A stretch of 64,000 bases of DNA from Pratylenchus scribneri (GCA_030063045.1 JAQSEB010000070.1:62001-126000), one strand, 5' to 3'; counted from the stretch's first letter, positions 49,779 through 62,029 are shown. The notes: generated from the letters alone by a model not told the origin. A program made the numbers and translations.

Positions 49779-51007
49779 TTTACAAAACAAATTGAGAATT
49801 GAGGAAAATGAAATAAAATAATTTTTAGAGAAAATATTTTCGACAAATTAATTTTCTGAATTAATGAATAAAAGTGATCAAGATGAATATTTTTATCCAA
49901 AAAATATTTAATTCAATTGAAATGGCGAAAGAGAATAGTGTAAAATGTTATAAAATGATTTTTTTAAAATCGAGAGGAAAATGTGATGTGGTTTTTATTT
50001 TTTATATATTATAAGAAAGAGCAGTTCAATGGAAGACAAAAAATTCACACACAACTTTTATTTAAATTTTTAAGTTTTTAAATCAATTTAATAATTTTAT
50101 AAAAATCGAATTCTTTTTTTCGATCTGCCGCACGCAAATTGGAAAATCTAGACGAGAGTCTTGTCTCATCATATCGCTATTCGCTAGTCAGATGACTTGA
50201 CGAGTTTAATCCAAGGGCATGAAAGGGGATATTGATTTCGAGAAGGCAATTGGAATATTGGAAGGCCAATCGGCTCATATATTCCATTTATTGAATAATC
50301 AATTCAAAATTTTTGATCAATCTACATTTTTATAAATAAATTTACAATTTTAAATTTAAATAAAACATCTTTCCAGCAACAAATCGTATTTTCTACATTT
50401 ATTAGCCAAAAATCCCTAATTTCTTAAAATTCATTCTGTTAAATAATTTAATTTTTATGTTCGTAAAACTGGTTCAAAAAATGCAAAAATTAAGTAAAAA
50501 TGATTAAATGAAGCCGGTTCGCACCCTGCAAGAAAAATTGGTCCAGTAGTAAGTTTCTATCTAAGTAAGATGAATGGCAATTGGCTAAAAAATGGCTGCC
50601 GGGGAAAAATTTAATCCAAAAATGACTATACATTGTGAAATTCTAACCAAAAATTTCCCCTTAATGTGAATGGGAAAACCTAAAAAACCAATCGGTTTTG
50701 ACTCTTGGTTTCGGTTTTAGCCGATTTTCAAAGCTCGATTTCGGTTTTTGCACCAAAAATCCTCGGTTATATTTCAGTTTGGTTAACCGAGACTTTGAAC
50801 TATCCTAGTTTTATTGACATTTACTCCTGTATCTCCCTTTTCCTCCTTCTTCCCCCATATGCCTTTGATTTTACGGTTACTCTTGGTCATCCACCCTCTT
50901 CCTCACTCTTCCCCAATATGTCTTTGTATTGTATTTATGGCCATTCACTCCTCTGATTCCTTTCACCCATGATCATCCTCTCTCTCTCTATCTCGCCCAC
51001 CCTGGCT
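49779..51007. other. Spacer downstream of the collagen
   Basis: No gene supported. About 50650-50815 is rich in CGGTTTT/AACCGA strings (AAAACCAATCGGTTTTGAC; GGTTAACCGAG), probably an old foldback element of the kind seen at 4.4, 24.7 and 39.5 kb. About 50820-51000 is pyrimidine-rich (TCCTCCTTCTTCCCCC). Confidence 0.4.
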
Positions 51008-51009
51008 CT

Positions 51010-51190
51010 ACCCCGAAGTCCCGAATAGACGAAGTCCCGAATAAAGGGAAATGGACGAAGTCCCGAAAAGACGAAGTCCCGAATAAAGGGAAATGGACGA
51101 AGTCCCGAAAAGACGAAGTACCGAAAAGGAGAAAATGGGAGGACGAAATCCCGAAAACTTGAACTTATGGCGGGACTTCATCTTTTCGGG
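51010..51190. repeat. Minisatellite with GACGAAGTCCCGAA core
   Basis: Units of about 41 bp made of GACGAAGTCCCGAATAAAGG and GAAATGGACGAAGTCCCGAA repeat two and a half times, followed by diverged units and by two inverted cores (CGGGACTTCATCTTTTCGGG). The + frame stays open across it and would encode a Lys-rich repeat (DEVPNKGKWTKSRK), but there is no start context or continuation, so I do not call a gene. Confidence 0.75.
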
Positions 51191-51511
51191 ACTTCGACGA
51201 GGGGTATGCGCCCACCCTCATGTGCCTCTATTTTTATATTTTACAAGCAGGAATTAACCATCGATTTTCCAATAAAATTTAAGTCCTAAAATTATAGCAT
51301 TTTTAGCCTTAAATGTTAAATTAGTTTGCCCATGCCGGCTGGTCTTCATTGAGGTAAAGTTTTTCTCACTGAAAAATTTTCCTTGCGAAATGCGAACAAG
51401 AGGACTTACCAGTTTTCTGGGAACCGAATTTTTGAATTAATTATCTCCATGAAAAATAATAATTTATAATAATTAATTTATTTTTTTAATTTAGAAAATA
51501 AATATTTTAAA

Positions 51512-52955
51512 ATGTTTTTTCTCTCTCTTCTCCTTTTATCTTTAATTGGGCTGATAAAATCTGAAGAAAAAAATGTCTTACTATATGGAAAAAATTAATG
51601 AAATGCAGAAAATCATTGAACCAATTTCAAAAAAATGCCCAAGAGAATATTTAATAAATGAATTAGGAGAGGAGGAGAATTCTGAAAAAATTCCAATAGA
51701 ATTTGATCCCAAAAAGAATCTTTGCCGAACAATGGAAAATCTGAACAGGCTTTTTGCCAATGCCAAAGAAGAATTCAATAAATCATTGGAAACTTTCGCA
51801 AAAATTCGCAAACAAATCTTATTCAATGATTTAGGAGGATTGCAATGGCTGAAAAATTTGAACGAGAAATTTTCCAATGCCAATAAAGAATATAATAATA
51901 AATTACTGAAAACTTTCATAGAAATTCGCAATGAAATATTGTCAAGTGATTTGGGAGAATTGCTAATTCATTATGCAAAGTGATGATTAATTTAAAAAAA
52001 ATAATGAAACGAAAGTACATTTCAGTATAACAAATATTTAATGGGCATATATATCTTTATTAAGAATAAATATTACAACTAACTAAGAATTAAATATAAA
52101 TTTAGCTTGGGATATAATGCTATAGTTCGTACTTCGTACAGGTTAGCCAAAGTCATAAAATATTTTTGACATTTAAAACTTAAGTACATACCAAAAAATT
52201 TTAACAATTTATATTTATAAAATATTTTCTATAATGTGAACATTTTTTTAGATTTTTTCACGAAGATCACGTGAAGGAAATTTATAATTTTGTTAAGAAA
52301 ATATGGAATAATGGAACTGAAATCACGCGGTGGGTTTTTATTTTTTAATATGTTTTTAAATTTTTTTCTTAAATGAATGAAACATCATATTTATTTTTAT
52401 ATTTTTGGTTAAATTTAATTTTTATATCATCCGAAAGAATTTTGTAGAGAAAAATTGCAATTTCGAACATAGCTCAGAATTTAATGAAGAATTAAAAATA
52501 AATAATTAATTTAATATGTTTACTTTTGTAGAGTCACCCATATTTTATCTGCCACTACTCTATTGAGGAATCGTCCCGGGATGTTTCTTAAATTCTAAAA
52601 TTTTATGGCCAAAAAAATAGCAAAAAATATAACTAACATTTATTGATTTTTAAGAATGTAATTTTTTAAACTATCCATCATATTTAGGCGCCATAACTTG
52701 AATGAACATATTAAACAATTATTTTATAAATTAAAAACATTGCCATCTTCTGATCCGCAAAAGAATGAGATTATTTTGGGAATGCTATTCACGGGGAATA
52801 GAATGGGCATATCCGCATTCAATGATAATCCAATGGAAAAACTGGAATGGGCTTTGCAACAATTCGCTGTCAATTTATTTGTTTATCGAATGGAAATGCC
52901 GAAGGAAATGTTCCCTGCAGGCGAAATCAAATTCCCGATTGGAATGAAACCATAA
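51512..52955 (+). CDS. Predicted secreted protein of unknown family, reading frame disturbed by one base
   Basis: Three exons, 51512-51979, 52252-52329 and 52688-52955. The first ATG opens a signal peptide (MFFLSLLLLSLIGLIKSEE). After it, a run of seven A (about 51567-51573) has one base too many: the signal peptide reads into a stop, while the long downstream frame (from ATG 51573) is open. Counting one base less, all three exons join in phase and give roughly 270 residues. That downstream part has two copies of a 38-residue charged helical unit (LFANAKEEFNKSLETFAKIR and KFSNANKEYNNKLLKTFIEI, each followed by ILxxDLG). The C-terminal exon contains HNLNEHIKQLFYKL and MEMPKEMFPAGEIKFP. The stop after HYAK is really the AA|GTGATG donor. 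No named family is recognised. Either an assembly error or a disabling polymorphism explains the extra base. Confidence 0.6.
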
Positions 52956-53456
52956 TTGAGGAAAAGAAGAAAAAGAAAAATTCACAATCAAAAGCAATTT
53001 TATTTAAATTTGCTGTGTTTATTCCTTTTTTACACATAAATGTTGATTATTCGAGTTAAATTATAACTTTTTTATTCAATTTTGTATCTATTATGAGAAT
53101 TGAGGATGAAATGGCTTAACTTTTATTACTTTTTCAAATTAATTCTCTATTTTGAATTTTTATTGAATTATGATGATCAAAGATGGTTAAAACATATTGG
53201 ATTTTTGTCCAAATTTTAGTTAAATTCATTGATATAATTTTCAAAAATATATAAAAATAAGTCCAACTATTTCAACACCATCGAAATAAGACCATAGACC
53301 AATTTATTCTTTTAATTTTTGAAAATAATATGTTAAATTAATTAATTTTTTTAGCTTTGCACTAATTAAATTGAATTTATTAAAAGAAAGAAATAAAAAC
53401 TCAGAAAACACTCATTATAAGCAATTACTCTTCATTCCATTATTCACAATATAATG
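52956..53456. other. Convergent spacer
   Basis: AT-rich DNA between the 3' ends of the secreted-protein gene (+) and the receptor gene (-). Nothing else seen. Confidence 0.4.
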
Positions 53457-56400
53457 TCAATTTTCTTCTCTATTTTTGCACAAAATTCCTCTTCTATTTC
53501 TTTCAATACCAATATTTGAGTTCACTAAATTGATTGGGTGGACGGCGGCAATGTGGTGATTGTTGGTCGACTGGCCTCGTTGAAGTATTGGAAAACATTT
53601 TTTGAAGCAATCACGATATTTCTTACTAAAATTTAAAAAGGAATTAATTAGCAAATGTCAAGGATATTTTTTAAACCGGACCACTTTTCATTTTAATATT
53701 TTCTAAATAGATCGAAAATGAGTCAAACCGTACGAATATTTTTCCCCAATTTAAAAATATATTTGAATAATAGATTTTTATTGTTTTGGTATTTGGTTTC
53801 AACTCGATTTACTGACCGGATCTACTCTAATGTTGAGCACAATTATAATTAATTTTAATGCATTATTTGATAATCTTTATAAGAAATATGGGCACTATTC
53901 CAGTTTGTGTGCGCATTTTTCTCAACAAGGGAAAAAGGGAAGGGTCCTCCTCCCTTTGTATCATCAGGATTAGGTTTAAGGTCATTTAGGGATAGATTAC
54001 GGTACGGATAGGATTAGGATGGGGTAAAAATTATCTCATATAAATGTAAACTTAAACCCTAATCCAAACACTCATAGAGAGATCCTTCACTTTTCTTTCA
54101 TTTGCTCCTTTCTAAGAAAAAGTGTCCACTCAAACTCAAGCTATGGATAAGTACCGAAATATGCCAACATTTACACAAATGTACTCTATCCATAAAGAAT
54201 AATGCCATTGAGCCTACCCCGATATGTATAAATTGATCAAAATTAAGGACGAATTAGTGTTTAACATTCATATAAATACTAACACAACATTATTTCCATG
54301 ATTTACCTGAATATGAACAAAATGGGAGCATTCAAAGCGCCAGCCACCAACATCACATCCAACATTCTGGAAAAATATATAAAAAGGGCCTCGCGTGAGA
54401 GGACAATGAAGGAATAATAGACGGGGCCAAATGATTGAAGAACCCAAGCAAACATGATGATCACCATTATGACAGACAACGATTTAAGTATATGCAAATT
54501 GTAGGTGTTCAGGACTACGAGAAATAATAATTTAATTTGTGAAAATGCTGGAATTTTGAATTAGGTGCATTTGTGGAATTTGCCCATTTTGGGTCATTTT
54601 TCAAAATCAAAGAATCCATTTTTAGGCAAAAAATTTTTAAATTTTTTTGTAGAATTTAATTTTTAAAATATGAAAAATAGTAATGATTTAATTTGGAGAA
54701 ATAAATTGTAATATTTCAGTAGTTTATTATGGACCCATAAACTTATATCAATCGATAAACTCATCAAAACCCGTGGATTCGATAATTTAATTACATTGAT
54801 TTATGATTTGACATATTTGATTACATTTATTGACCATTTTTGATGTGAAAAAAATCTCTAAAAAAAGTCGGGGTTTATCGGGGCCCCGACCGATCCCGAT
54901 AAAAAGTGCCAACCCCGACCCCGACCACGATACAGCCAACCCCCCGACAAATCCCGACCCCGATAATCTTGCCCCCGACGATCGGGGGTGCAACCCTAAT
55001 TATAAGGCTTCAAAAATTTAATTTTTTTTAAATGAAAGAATTTGTGAAAAATGCAGTCATTTTTTGTGTTAATTAATATTATTCCATTATTAATTTTTTT
55101 ATTCCACATTAATGTGCTCTTCTCTAATTTCTATTTTCTTACTCTTTTTCTTTTGGATGATCGCCTTTAGCATGATCACCCATATAATTCTATAGATGAT
55201 GGCGGTGCTCATTTGAAAATATTGATTTAATGGGAATTTTGTATTGAACATTTTGAAATTGCTGCCCTGGCTATCGCCGAGTGCGCACATTACTTCCCTT
55301 ATTAAAGGAAAAAAATAAATTATAATATAAAAATAATTTTGTATCAAATCAGTAATTTGGATGCGAAACATGAATGTTTTTTGATAAAACAATGCCAACA
55401 TTTACAAATTGAACCATTTATTTTAAAAATGTTAGCAGTGGGCTTACAAAGGTTTGCATAAATTGCATAAAATTGAGGTGAACATTCATGTTTAGCATTA
55501 AATTAAACACTAAATAAAAACACACTTTCCTTTCATTTCCCCAATGATAATATCCATGAAAAGAAGCGAAATATTGAAGAAAGTAAGTAAAAATCCAATC
55601 AGGGCAGTGAATAGGACCAGAAATTTTAAGTGCTTTTTTGAATGCATTTTGAACCTTAAAAAATGATGTAATATTTTAAAAGATATAAAAATAATTATTT
55701 AATTTGCAGAAACGTGTATTGAAAATACATAAAAAAATTTATAACAGTTTAGAAATTTATCTTATACCTCCAAACCACCCAATTGATAGATCTATTTCAT
55801 TGTTTAACCAATACTAACCTAGTTTTGAAACCAAAAAACGGTTAAAAACCTTTATTTTTGATCAAAATCTAAGACATTACGATACGCCCTACCGAGAAGA
55901 AATCTATCAATTAAGTATATGTATGGTTTAGGGGTCTAAGAGAAACCACTCTATCGAAATGTTACAGCTAATTTTCGGAATTAGCCAGTCCCAAAGCAAA
56001 GCCCTACCATAACCCTAGAACCCATGCCGGCCCTATCATAACTCTAACGCTAGCCATTAAACCGGTCTGAAATTGAAATTTCATAACGTAAATCGACCAA
56101 GCCGCGTCGAATGAGCCTATTCTCTAGTTTGTATGATGCCTAGAAAGCGAGATTCCCAAAATTGACTAGCCCAAACCCCTAGTTAATCCCGGGAATAGAA
56201 TTATCCATTACACATATAATCATTTCTGCATTTTTCAATACTATTTTTCTAAAAATTCAGTAATTTTTTTGCAAATTAAATATTTCCCATTATTTAATAT
56301 TAAACTTATTTCCCCCCTCCCAAAATAAAATTCAACCAAATTGGGAAGAGCACACAGACGAGTCGTTCAATGCCAATGGAAAGCATGGCCACAAATTGGA

Positions 56401-57848
56401 GTTCCATACCCATGGCAGAAATTGTTATAAGGAAACAGAATTCAGCACGAATATAATTTGTGCCGCTAAGTGCAATTGGAAAGGTAAAAATCTTGGTCGA
56501 TTCGAACAGAGTGGCACCGAACGATTCGAGTGCGATGAGGGCATTGAACGAACCATAAAGGGTGGATCTGCGTGCATTAGAGGTTGGGGGGTGGGGGGGT
56601 AATAGTAGGGTTTGTTCCCCCCATTTTTTTCTGAAAATTTTTTTATTTTATTTTGAACTAAAAAAGTGTATTTAGGGGTTTCCAATGATAGGGAATCCGA
56701 ATTTGGCATTTATTTTTCATGAATTAAATTTCCTGAACCACTAAAGGTTTACAAACCGATTTCGAAAAAGTTGAACTATGGTATTTTGGGTAATATTATA
56801 TATCATTCGACGCGCCACGATGAGCTGATCGCGTATCAACCATTTATTCCGTATAAGACTCAAAGCCAAAAAAGTTATAGCCATTTAAAGTTTCATGAGG
56901 TGGTGGTTTGTCCTTAGTAACTAAAAGGGCCATAACTTTTTTGATTTTAGGCTTTATCAAAAACCGATTGCAGAATCATGATCAGCTCATCGAAACGAGT
57001 CGAATGATATATAATAATATGACCGAAAATAGAAAAGTTCAATTTTTCGAAACCGGTTTGTGAACCGATAACGGTTCAGCCAATAGAGTTAATAAAAAAC
57101 TAATGCTAAATTCTGATTTCCCATCATCAAAAACCCCTAAATACACGTTTTTAGCTTAAAATAAAATAAAAAAAATTTTCAGAAAAAAATGGGGGGAACA
57201 AACCCTACTATTACCGGTGGGGGAAATGAACATTATGTATCTCATCAGAAATCGTCAAAAATATTTTTAAATCATTTGGGTAATTTAATTTTTATATCAT
57301 TTTGATATAAAAATGATTAGTCAAATATAAATTGGAGAGAAAGTTATAGCAAAATAATAACGATAATAACTGCCCGATTTCACCTATTTTGATGCTTTTT
57401 TTGTCCAATTTTCATTAAATTAAACTAAATCTTTTTAATCAATTCATCCCAATAAAGGTCAAAAAATGTTTTATTTTCAAATTTTCAAATTTAAAGCTAA
57501 TATTCATTCAAAAAAATAATTATTGAACAAAATTTGATTATGTGCAAATTTCATTCTGTACAAAGGTGGAGTGGCCAAAAGGATTTTTTACCAGCAAATT
57601 AAATTTATAATCAAAAAAACAAAATCCCATTTTGACCTGAATTTGATAGTAACATAAATTAGACTGGAATTGGAGAGAATGGCCAACAGGGAAATTATAA
57701 ATGTTGGTGTGAAGTTCAGCACGAGGGATGGCGAAAATCCAGCTCCATGATATTTTTCATAAATCTGTGCTTTTCAACATATTTATATTTTATAATAATG
57801 AGACATTTTGAGACTCACTGGATCGGCCGAATTATTTGATGCAGCCAT
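53457..57848 (-). CDS. Nematode chemoreceptor-like seven-transmembrane GPCR
   Basis: Seven exons on the minus strand: 57819-57848, 57637-57764, 56337-56567, 55526-55654, 55143-55297, 54307-54514, 53457-53625; 349 aa, all phases agree. Membrane spans in order: TM1 FIISLLAILSNSSLIYVTIK, TM2 YGSFNALIALESFGATLF, TM3 FLITISAMGMELQFVAMLSI followed by GIERLVCVLFPIW (an ERL/DRY-like box), TM4 FLVLFTALIGFLLTFF, TM5 MSTAIIYRIIWVIML, TM6 SVIMVIIMFAWVLQSF, TM7 DVMLVAGALNAPILFIF, then a basic/cysteine tail KKYRDCFKKCFPIL. This fits the rhodopsin-like serpentine receptors that are expanded in nematodes and often act in sensory neurons. The Srsx class is my best guess. The introns carry at least four foldback or transposon-derived pieces. 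Confidence 0.8.
53920..54155. mobile_element. Degenerate foldback in GPCR intron 6
   Basis: TTAGG-rich left half (ATTAGGTTTAAGGTCATT; GGATTAGGATGGGG) and CCTAA-rich right half (TAAACCCTAATCC), with AAGGGAAAAAGGGAAG against CTTTTCTTTCATTTGCTCC outside. Layout resembles the MITE at 30905-31138, but the ends are too diverged to pair. Confidence 0.4.
54850..55003. mobile_element. Truncated hAT-like fragment in GPCR intron 5
   Basis: GC-rich CCCCGACC/CCCCGATAA repeats ending in GGGGGTGCAACCCTA, which matches the terminal inverted repeat of the element at 58797-60026 (TAGGGTTGCACCCCCG). The other end is not found, so it is a truncated or solo end. Confidence 0.55.
55770..56180. mobile_element. Two foldback remnants in GPCR intron 3
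   Basis: About 55780-55955 belongs to the CATTCGATGCGTCT family (AATTGATAGATCTATT; ATACGCCCTACCGAGAAGAAATC). About 55965-56175 is a left-truncated relative of the element in intron 6 of kinase copy E (AAACCGGTCTGAAATTGAAA; GAATGAGCCTA; GCCTAGAAAGCGAGATT). Confidence 0.5.
56598..57215. mobile_element. 618-bp palindromic element with 8-bp target duplication, GPCR intron 2
   Basis: The element is one long inverted repeat from end to end. Outer arms start GGTAATAGTAGGGTTTGTTC then CCCCCATTTTTTTCTG; inner arms hold AACCG.TTTCGAAAAA.TTGAAC and ATATATCATTCGACGCG. It is bounded by exact 8-bp direct repeats GGTGGGGG (56590-56597 and 57216-57223). No coding capacity. An 8-bp duplication suggests mobilisation by a hAT-type transposase, or another that makes 8-bp duplications. 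Confidence 0.85.
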
Positions 57849-58796
57849 TTTTTGCAAAAAACTTTAGACCAAGAAAGTAGCAAAAGAGATCAAAATTGGG
57901 CAATTTTCGTTTTTTGGTCTTCTTAAAATTCTGCCCATTTTTAATTTAATTAATTATTCGATATAAAAGGTTTGGTGAAATGCTTTAAATAATGGTATGA
58001 ATGTTTAAATAATTGAAATATTTACTAAGATTATGGATATTGCGAAAAATTTGAGTGAAATAAATTTGAGAAACCAAAAATATAAAGGAAGTCATAAATT
58101 TAAATAAACAATGGAAGGGACATTATTAAATAATTCCGCTTGGCCAAATTTTTCCGATGCTAAACTGTGAAGCGTCAGAACATTGGTCCAATGCACTCAT
58201 TAAAAAAATAAAAATGCCATATTTTTTCCAACTAATTACTAAAAATCCAACAAAGACATTTTCCTTTTTGTCAAAATATTTGCCAAATAACCATTCGAAC
58301 GGAAAATTTAATTGGAGGAGTCGATTTTATGAGACGATGATGTGGAATATATTAATTAATTTTTACAATTTGAAGATTTGAACACATTTTTGTAACAAAA
58401 AAAATGTATACTACGAGTTAAAGAAAAACGCCTGAATTTTCGCAATTTAAAATATTTGTAAGAATTTGACGATTTTACTCACAAATTAAAAGACAGACTG
58501 TTGTCTATCGACAAATATTTAAAATGAAGAAAAAACATTGAAAATTTCGAAAAGAGCTTTGAAAATGTCGAAAAGTTTATAGCGGTTTAGTGGTTTGTCC
58601 AAAATTCACAAACCCATATATTAATACCATTGGATAGAGTGGACCGTTTATTCCGAGAAAGATGCAGTAAATATGGGCAGATTTTAATTTTGAAAACCCC
58701 CGGGAATTTGAAGAATGTGGAAATCAAGGGGGGGGGGGGGGGGGTCGCATAAGGAGGCGAGAATTTTCATCATGTTTTATAGTCCAGAGTCCAGGG
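57849..58796. other. Receptor upstream region and spacer
   Basis: The first several hundred bases must include the receptor promoter. A 74-codon + frame at 58157-58381 has no support. A run of 15-16 G at about 58728-58743 is notable in such AT-rich DNA. Nothing else named. Confidence 0.35.
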
Positions 58797-60026
58797 TAGG
58801 GTTGCACCCCCGAGGACGGGGATCCCCGAAACCCCGGGGATCCCCGAGCATTTCCCCCGAAAATCACCCCCGGGTTGTCCCCCGAAAATTTATTCCCCGA
58901 AAATCAACCTCGAAATGTCCCCCAAAAATTTGATCCCCGTGACGGGGAATCCCCGTCCCCGTTGTCATCCCCGGACTTTTTCCGCCCCCGAAAATGTTTT
59001 GGTAAGGGAAAAAATATTCGCTTTTTTGGCCATTTTTACATTAAATAATAGATAATTTAAATGTTTTATATCGTAAATTTTGTATTCCAACCCGAAAAAG
59101 AATTTAATAATAAAGATATAATGATATAATATTAATATTGTGCATAAAAATTATCCATAAACAAAAGGATATTTAATATCTGAATTAGGAATTTTATAAT
59201 GTGCTTGATAGTCTAATTTATTATGATTTTTCATGGCATGGGTCATAATATTTATTCGACTTTGAAATTTGTATTAAATATCAGTGAAAATATTCAAATA
59301 ATTCAAAAAATTTTCTCCGACGGCGCCTAATCGGCACCGTCGGAATATTTTTTGCCTTCTATCTTATTGTCAAAAATGTGCGATTTTCAGATAAAAATTA
59401 ACAAAAATTTAAAAAATTTTCTTCGGTGGCGCCTATCGGCACCACCGATTAGTAAGTAATATTTTCTATTTTGTAGATAAAGATATAGCAGGGCTAAAAA
59501 TTTCCTATTACTATAATGGCCGGGGGGATCGATTAAAAAATACAACAATTTTCCCTTTCAAATTTTTCAAAAGCATACAACGGGAGCTTCTATCTTTTAT
59601 AATTCGAATTTACTAACAATAAAAATACAAATAAAAGGAAAGATAAAATTTAAAAAATATCAAATTTAAAATTGTAATCCTTTACTGAGGTAGATTTGAA
59701 GAAATCTCATAACAATAATGATAATTAAGCTTATAATTAACTCCAAATTTTCGCTAGACAATTAACAAGCATGAAATTAGACCGAATTTTTATTTTTTTA
59801 ACCGAGATGGAAAAAATTTTAAGCATAATTTAGCTTTTTAAAAATTTCCTTTTAACCCCGTTTTTATCCCCGGGGCCCCGGGGATCCCCGAAATGATCCC
59901 CGTTTTATCCCCGAATCCCCGACCCCGAAAAAGTTGCCCCCGGGGTAGCCCCGAGATGTTCCCCGAAAATTTGATCCCCGAAAATTTCTCCCCGAACGCA
60001 TCCCCGTCCCCGGGGGTGCAACTCTA
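58797..60026. mobile_element. Non-autonomous hAT-like element, 1.23 kb
   Basis: Terminal inverted repeats TAGGGTTGCACCCCCG (left) and CGGGGGTGCAACTCTA (right), flanked by an exact 8-bp direct repeat GTCCAGGG (58789-58796 and 60027-60034). Both subterminal regions are GC-rich and packed with CCCCGAAAAT and GGGGATCCCCG strings, the likely transposase-binding repeats; the centre is AT-rich and has no transposase frame. Within it, near 59310-59455, two CGGTGCC-type hairpins face each other (TCCGACGGCGCC/GGCACCGTCGGA and TTCGGTGGCGCC/GGCACCACCGA). Confidence 0.85.
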
Positions 60027-60034
60027 GTCCAGGG

Positions 60035-61385
60035 AAGGACAGAAAGGATTAAGAAGTACCCGAAAATTTTGTTTGGCAGTGATACGGATAATTCAAGTAT
60101 AGGTGAAAGGATGAAGATGAAGACTCCCGGCGAAAGGGGCTAGCCGGTTATCTACCCAAGACCGATGCCTTGTAGAAAGTAAACCTGAAACGGAGTGAAA
60201 TTGCCCAGAAGATTGTGAATTGAATAGGCAGAAGCAGAATTTTATTTGTGCAAAAATTTCCAATGGGGAAATAGAAATAAAATCGACGAAGGTAAAGACG
60301 GCCAATTGCAAAACCATGGGGCGGTTTTGACCATTAGGGGAACCTCCAGCAGGATTGAATGGACGGAGAAGGGCAGGCCTAGGCCACGATCAAATAATGC
60401 AGGCGGATTTGAAGACCTGCAAAAAATCAGAGGCAAATCGGGGTTTTATGATATTCGATATAGGAATAATAATGGAAATAACCCTAGCACTATAGCATCA
60501 TGATTTTGTCCAGCGGCATTTTTCAATTCTTTCACCGTTTACCCCCAAGCCCCAATTTCCTTGTCTTCCTCCCCTTCTCAATTGTTCAATCATCCATCCA
60601 TCCATTCATCGTCCCCAAACCCCAATTTCCGTTTTTCTTATATATTCCACCCAAATCGCCACCGTCGCCGAATGCCGCGCAATTTGCTGACAGATTGAGA
60701 ATATGAGACTTGTTTCTTTATTGGATGCATTCAAGGAAGGTGAAATTGAGCCCACCAACCAACCAACCAGCAGCAGGAGTCATCGATCGCCATCAATATC
60801 TCATTCATCAAGAAGCAATACCCTCGAACCAATATATATCCGTAGAAATAATTGCCGTTTCACAACAATTTATTATTTTAGTTCTATTGTGTCCGTTTAC
60901 AATAAAAATGGATACCCTTGATTTACGCAATTTATTATTGCCCCCTCACCAATATAGCGACACAATTGCCGTTTCATAATTATTTATTATTTTGGTACAT
61001 TGTTTCCTTTCAAAATGATTTACTTGACTTTCCGCGATTCGTTACAGAAAATTGCGTAAATCAAATTTCGATAATTTATTATGGGTTGTAAAATAAATAT
61101 TTTTGAATTCATCTTACATTTTTAAAATCAAAAATATGTAATATTTTTAAAATGTTGACATTTAACTGTTATTATGAATCTATTTGTGCTTTAATACCTA
61201 TAATTGTCCATTTCTTTAATTTGAATATCTTTTATTAATTCATTATTAAATGGTTGTCACGATTTGATTTGCAGCATTATTTTGTATAAATTCTTTTTAA
61301 TTTTTAATGCAAGATGGATTTTATATTTGAGAAAATAAAATTTTAGACACCAATTTGATGCCAACACTACAATCATTCATAATAT
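60035..61385. other. Less AT-rich region with uncertain open frames
   Basis: About 60040-60480 is less AT-rich than most of the window. A + frame at 60246-60503 (GKDGQLQNHGAVLTIRGTS; GFEDLQKIRGKSGFYDIRY) looks protein-like but has no splice partner. About 60500-60840 is C-rich with CCATCCATCCATTCATC and CCAACCAACCAACC runs. At about 60850-60890 and 60955-60995 a 40-bp block (AATTGCCGTTTCA.AA..ATTTATTATTTT) is directly repeated. No gene is supported. Confidence 0.3.
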
Positions 61386-62029
61386 GGCTAGACTAGCGCT
61401 CTACTCACCTGGTTTTTCGAGGTCTAACCGGGTCGAATATAATACCATTCGATAGAGCTCGAAAAGTTGTATTAAATTCGGTACTATCATATTATTTCGA
61501 ACACAGGAAAAAAAGCTACGGCATCATGAAAATTGCAAAAGTGCTTGGTCCCCCCTATGGGTCGAGAGTCGAAAAAATTTTTGAAATTTTTTTCGTTAAA
61601 ATTATACCTCATTCGACACGTCTCGATGAGATAAACTCAAATCTACCATCGGTATCGCCTAAAACCCAAAACTAAGAAAGTTATGGTCATCTTAGTCTCG
61701 CTGGAATGTGTTGGAACTTGGAACTGCGGAGGAATGTAAGAGTGGACTCCGGAGTGTGCGTGGCCGAAGCGCGGGAACTGGACGAGTGCTTGGCGAGCGA
61801 AGCGAGCCAAGCGCTCGTCTGGTCGCGCGGAGGCGGAGCACACGGAGGAGTCCACTCTGAAATGCCCACCGGAGCAGTTCCAACACGTATTTCCTTTGCG
61901 CAACTTAAACTTTCTCTATTGTGCTTAATAGTACCATTTTTGCATTTTTATGATGTTTATAGTTCATTTCAAGTCAAAATACAATATTTTAGCCATAAAA
62001 AACCAAGTGAGTAGAGCGCTAGTGTTACC
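61386..62029. mobile_element. Composite foldback element with GC-rich nested palindrome
   Basis: Outer inverted ends share ACTAGCGCTCTACTCAC.TGGTTTTT. A second inverted pair is nested inside (61698-61888): GTTGGAACT...GGAACTGC..., AGAGTGGACTCC and GTGTGCGTGG against their inverses GGAGTCCACTCT and AGCAGTTCCAACA, with a strongly GC-rich centre (GGCGAGCGAAGCGAGCCAAG). Between outer and inner arms are CATTCGATAGAGCTCGAAAAG and CATTCGACACGTCTCGATGA, the motif of the other foldback family. No target duplication is clear. Confidence 0.7.

Noticed and set aside
50929..51162. Lys-rich repeat protein frame
   Set aside because: It follows a minisatellite whose later units are inverted; no splice or start context supports translation.
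51573..51983. Stand-alone single-exon gene of 136 codons
   Set aside because: The stop lies inside an intron: AA|GTGATG is a donor and two further exons join in phase. An upstream signal peptide is one base out of frame.
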